The notes under the pieces were generated by a model. The model worked only from the letters and a program-made list of their open reading frames with translations, did no database searches and had not been told where the DNA came from. DNA of 19,136 nt from assembly GCA_964384205.1 (NCBI GenBank), contig CAYLKS010000056.1, positions 1-19,136 of the forward strand, read 5' to 3'. Shown piece by piece: positions 16,336-19,136 of the stretch. Every line of letters starts with the position of its first letter. The first letter of the stretch is position 1. Made by a program: the position numbers and the translations under genes. Source of the stretch: CAYLKS01 sp964384205 [NCBI: uncultured bacterium] (lineage in GTDB: Bacteria > JAGOEH01).

Positions 16336-17160
16336 TTACTTTCTACGTTTGATTATATACTTATCAGAACTTTTATGTTTTTTTCTTGTCTTATAACCTT
16401 TAGTTGGTACTCCCCAAGGTGTACAAGGATGTCTTCCACCAGAAGATCTTCCTTCTCCACCACCCATAGGGTGATCAACAGGATTCATAGCAACACCTCT
16501 AACATGAGGTCGTCTGTTCATCCAAATTGAACGACCAGCTTTACCATAAGATTGATTCTCATGATTAATATTACCAACCTGCCCTATAGTTGCATAGCAT
16601 TCTTCTCTAAACATTCTAACTTCACCAGAACTAAGTCTTAAATGCACATACTTACCTTCTTTTGCCATAATTTGGGCACTTGTACCAGCTGCTCTTGCTA
16701 TTTGTCCACCTCTTCCTGGTTCCAATTCCACATTATGAACAAAAGACCCTAATGGTATATTTTTCAATGGCAAAGCATTACCTACTTTAATCTCAACATT
16801 TTCACCTGCTACAACTTGATCTCCAACTTTCAAACCATTAGGAGCAATAATATACCTTTTTTCACCATCTGCATAAAATAATAATGCTATATTAGCACTC
16901 CTATAGGGATCATATTCTATTGCTGCTACTTTTGCAGGAATATCTCTTTTATTTCTTTTAAAATCAATAATTCGATATAATTTCTTATGGCCACCACCTC
17001 TGTGCCATGCTGTAATTCTACCTAAATTATTTCTACCTGTAGATTTTCTTAATTTAATTACCAGCGACTTTTCTGGCTTATCCTTAGTAATTTCAGAACT
17101 GTCAACTAATTGAGTAAATCTTAAGGTAGGAGTTACCGGTTTAAATTTCTTAAGCGCCAT
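16336..17160 (-). CDS. rplB: 50S ribosomal protein L2
   Basis: L2 is one of the most conserved large-subunit proteins, needed for subunit association and for the peptidyl transferase region. The 274-residue product has [15 protein letters not shown] at the start, the OB-fold half with [20 protein letters not shown], the SH3-like half, and the signature [21 protein letters not shown], whose His230 corresponds to E. coli His229. The tail is basic. It starts 14 nt after rplW. Confidence 0.99.
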   Translation of the reverse strand: MALKKFKPVTPTLRFTQLVDSSEITKDKPEKSLVIKLRKSTGRNNLGRITAWHRGGGHKKLYRIIDFKRNKRDIPAKVAAIEYDPYRSANIALLFYADGEKRYIIAPNGLKVGDQVVAGENVEIKVGNALPLKNIPLGSFVHNVELEPGRGGQIARAAGTSAQIMAKEGKYVHLRLSSGEVRMFREECYATIGQVGNINHENQSYGKAGRSIWMNRRPHVRGVAMNPVDHPMGGGEGRSSGGRHPCTPWGVPTKGYKTRKKHKSSDKYIIKRRK

Positions 17161-17174
17161 TGATCTTTTCCTTT

Positions 17175-17471
17175 TTATCCAGTTATATTAAATGCTTCAA
17201 TTGTCTGACCTTCTTTAACCTTCACATAAGCCTTTTTCCAATCAGGTCTTTTCCCTTCATATCTTCCCTGTCTCTTAAGTTTTCCTTTAACATTTACTGT
17301 ATTAACTTTTTCAACTTCTACTTTGAATAACTTTTCAACAGCAGTTTTTATCAAAATCTTATTAGCATTTTTAGCCACTTTAAAAGTATAAACATTGTTT
17401 TCATCTTTAGCAATTAAAGCCTTTTCAGAGAAGATAGGTTCTATTATCACTTTTCTGTAATCATTAGACAT
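17175..17471 (-). CDS. rplW: 50S ribosomal protein L23
   Basis: L23 sits at the tunnel exit and is the main docking point for trigger factor and signal recognition particle. The 98-residue protein has [47 protein letters not shown] and the [19 protein letters not shown] end. Its ATG lies inside the end of rplD (8-nt overlap) and its GGAGGT site is within rplD codons, so the two are translationally coupled. Confidence 0.98.
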   Translation of the reverse strand: MSNDYRKVIIEPIFSEKALIAKDENNVYTFKVAKNANKILIKTAVEKLFKVEVEKVNTVNVKGKLKRQGRYEGKRPDWKKAYVKVKEGQTIEAFNITG

Positions 17472-18093
17472 CTTTAAATACCTCCTCTAATACCTTCAGA
17501 GCAGATGGAGTAATCACAAGATACTCGCTTTTCAATATAGTATAGGTATTGATTAATCTTGCTAATATCATATCCAATGTTGGAATATTCCTGCCTGATT
17601 TATAAATATTTTCATTATTTTCAGGCATCACCAATAAACATTTTTCATTATTGAAATTCAAATTTTTTAATAAATTTACCATTTGCTTTGTTTTAGGTTT
17701 TTCAAAAGAAAAATCCTCAACAACCTTTATTTTCTCCTCTTTTAATTTCAAAGAAAGAGCAGAAAATAACGCTTTTCTTTTCATTTTTTTTGGTAATTTT
17801 TTAGAAAAATCTCTTGGCTTCGGACCAAAAGCTTTTCCACCACCAATCCATACAGGAGAAGAAGCAGAACCAGCTCTTGCTCTACCAAGATTTTTTTGTC
17901 TCCATGGCTTTCTACCACTTGCTTTTACATCTGACCTACCCTTAGCAAATGCTGTACCCTGTCTTTGATTTGCAAGGTAAACAGTAACACTTCTATAAAT
18001 TAAATCTTTGTTTATCTCTTGCCCAAAAATAAATTCTGGTAGGTCTATTTCTTTTACAACCTGACCTTCAGTAGAATAAACAGGAACTTTCAT
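17464..18093 (-). CDS. rplD: 50S ribosomal protein L4
   Basis: L4 contributes, with L22, to the exit-tunnel constriction; in E. coli it also represses the S10 operon at transcription and translation. The 209-residue protein has the tunnel loop with RQGTAFAKGRSDVKASGRKP, then KNLGRARAGSASSPVWIGGGK and FGPKPRDFSKKLPKKMKRKAL. The globular part follows, ending LVITPSALKVLEEVF. No L4-responsive leader hairpin upstream of rpsJ can be seen because tuf runs directly into rpsJ with a 14-nt gap. Confidence 0.98.
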   Translation of the reverse strand: MKVPVYSTEGQVVKEIDLPEFIFGQEINKDLIYRSVTVYLANQRQGTAFAKGRSDVKASGRKPWRQKNLGRARAGSASSPVWIGGGKAFGPKPRDFSKKLPKKMKRKALFSALSLKLKEEKIKVVEDFSFEKPKTKQMVNLLKNLNFNNEKCLLVMPENNENIYKSGRNIPTLDMILARLINTYTILKSEYLVITPSALKVLEEVFKDV

Positions 18094-18108
18094 AATTTAT
18101 CGCTCTCC

Positions 18109-18738
18109 TTAATAATCTTTTCTAATAAAAACATAACCATTTCTTGCGCCAGGAACTGCTCCTCTAACGATCAAAAAATTCTTATCACTATCAACATCTA
18201 CAACTCGTAAGTGTCTTATTGTAAATTTCTCTGTGCCATAATGTCCGGGCATTCTCTTATTTTTAAATACTCTACCTGGATCTGTATGCATACCAATTGA
18301 GAAAGGCTTTCTATGATATTTTGCACCATGACTATCTCTACCACCACCAAAGTTGTATCTCTTCATAGCTCCAGCAAAACCACGACCTTTGCTATAACCT
18401 GTGACTTTTACCAATTCACCTTTTTTAAATACCTCTGAAACCTTAATTTCTTGACCAAGCTTATAATTTTCAATTTCTTCTTCTTTTACTCTTATCTCTT
18501 TTAATACTCTTACAGGTCCAACATTTCCTTTCTTTAAATGACCTTTTATAGGTTTATTTAAAACCTTTTCTCTACATGCATCAAAACCAACCTGAATAGC
18601 TGTATATCCATCTTTCTCAGATGTCTTTATCTGAGTCACATAGCATGGACCAGCCTGTATAACAGTAACAGGAATTAAATTTCCATTCTCATCAAAAACT
18701 TGAGTCATACCGAGTTTTTTACCAATAAATCCTTCCAT
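18109..18738 (-). CDS. rplC: 50S ribosomal protein L3
   Basis: L3 is an early assembly protein whose central extension approaches the peptidyl transferase centre. The 209-residue protein opens MEGFIGKKLGMTQVFDENGNLIPVTVIQ and has GYSKGRGFAGAMKRYNFGGG, SHGAKYHRKPFSIGMHTDPG and VFKNKRMPGHYGTEK. At the position of the methylated Gln150 of E. coli L3 (SIGQNQTPG) this protein reads SIGMHTDPG, so that modification is not expected; this glutamine is not universal. It lies 18 nt after rpsJ. Confidence 0.98.
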   Translation of the reverse strand: MEGFIGKKLGMTQVFDENGNLIPVTVIQAGPCYVTQIKTSEKDGYTAIQVGFDACREKVLNKPIKGHLKKGNVGPVRVLKEIRVKEEEIENYKLGQEIKVSEVFKKGELVKVTGYSKGRGFAGAMKRYNFGGGRDSHGAKYHRKPFSIGMHTDPGRVFKNKRMPGHYGTEKFTIRHLRVVDVDSDKNFLIVRGAVPGARNGYVFIRKDY

Positions 18739-18756
18739 AAGAACCCAACCTTAATT

Positions 18757-19068
18757 TTATTCGCTTTTAACTTCAATTTCAACCCCAGCAGGTAAATCAA
18801 GTTCAGATAATGCATTAATTGTCTGGGGCGTTGCATCTCTTATCTCTATCAACCTTTTATGTACACGAATCTCAAACTGTTCTCTTGACTTTTTATCAAT
18901 ATGAGGAGACCTCAACACAGTATAGATAGATCTTTTTGTAGGCAATGGTATAGGCCCTGCTATTTCTGCTCCTGTTTTACCAACAGTTCTTGCTATTTCA
19001 GATGCAGATCTATCTAAAATCGCAGCATCAAAAGCTTTTAATCTAATTTTTATTTTATTGCTATTCAA
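18757..19068 (-). CDS. rpsJ: 30S ribosomal protein S10 (TTG start)
   Basis: S10 is a 30S head protein that also serves as NusE in transcription antitermination. The 103-residue product begins [25 protein letters not shown] and contains the signature [35 protein letters not shown] in shortened view: [22 protein letters not shown]. The start is TTG (19066-19068), 4 nt after GGAGGAG; the family length supports it. The 14-nt gap to tuf shows that S10 and tuf are cotranscribed here. Confidence 0.97.
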   Translation of the reverse strand: MNSNKIKIRLKAFDAAILDRSASEIARTVGKTGAEIAGPIPLPTKRSIYTVLRSPHIDKKSREQFEIRVHKRLIEIRDATPQTINALSELDLPAGVEIEVKSE

Positions 19069-19082
19069 TTTACTCCTCCGGT

Positions 19083-19136
19083 TTATTCAATAATTTCAGT
19101 AACAACACCAGCACCTACTGTTCTTCCACCTTCTCT
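19083..19136 (-). CDS. tuf: Elongation factor Tu, C-terminal end (partial)
   Basis: The final 54 bases, read on the minus strand, encode [17 protein letters not shown] followed by TAA. This is the C-terminus of EF-Tu domain III, which carries aminoacyl-tRNA to the ribosome as a GTP complex. The rest of the gene lies beyond the right edge of the window. Its position just before rpsJ is the usual str-S10 junction (rpsL-rpsG-fusA-tuf-rpsJ); only the tuf end is seen here. Confidence 0.95.
   Translation of the reverse strand, partial: REGGRTVGAGVVTEIIE

Overview
The window is a nearly unbroken minus-strand block from an A+T-rich bacterial genome. It reads right to left as the 3' end of tuf (EF-Tu), then the fused S10-spc-alpha ribosomal protein cluster, then a small signalling block (STAS protein, CheA kinase, membrane sensor-like protein). 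Bacterial identity is certain: bacterial-type ribosomal proteins, SecY, IF-1, RNA polymerase alpha and strong GGAGG-type ribosome binding sites. The order secY-adk-map-infA-rpmJ-rpsM is common to many phyla, so I do not assign a phylum. Frequent TTG starts, zinc-binding versions of S4, S14 and L36, a 38-residue L36, an L24 with two CxxC pairs and an L17 with a long charged tail are the most useful taxonomic clues. CheA implies a chemosensory or similar signalling system.

Layout, in transcription order (high to low coordinates): tuf 3' end; S10 segment rpsJ-rplC-rplD-rplW-rplB-rpsS-rplV-rpsC-rplP-rpmC-rpsQ; spc segment rplN-rplX-rplE-rpsN-rpsH-rplF-rplR-rpsE-rpmD-rplO-secY; adk-map-infA-rpmJ; alpha segment rpsM-rpsK-rpsD-rpoA-rplQ. 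Gaps are only a few to about 25 nt, several genes overlap or abut (rplD/rplW, secY/adk, adk/map), and no internal promoter or terminator is evident, so this looks like one long transcription unit or a few coupled ones. The cluster ends at a perfect 12-bp hairpin (3727-3752) just after rplQ.

Beyond the hairpin lie a single-domain STAS protein, a CheA-type kinase without a recognisable P2 domain, and a two-TM protein with HAMP-like and PAS-like regions but no kinase or methyl-accepting output domain, which overlaps cheA by 14 nt. This trio is the least ordinary part of the window and may form a signalling unit; that is an inference from gene order.

The last ~312 bases (1-312) are very A+T-rich and hold no convincing gene. 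They contain a near-consensus plus-strand sigma-70 type promoter (40-68) pointing toward the signalling block, antisense to it. Start codons were checked base by base: six genes (rpsJ, rpsC, rpsN, rpsE, secY, rpsM) start with TTG and infA starts with GTG. The rplR, rplE and rpoA starts are placed slightly inside the longest frame because the Shine-Dalgarno position favours it.
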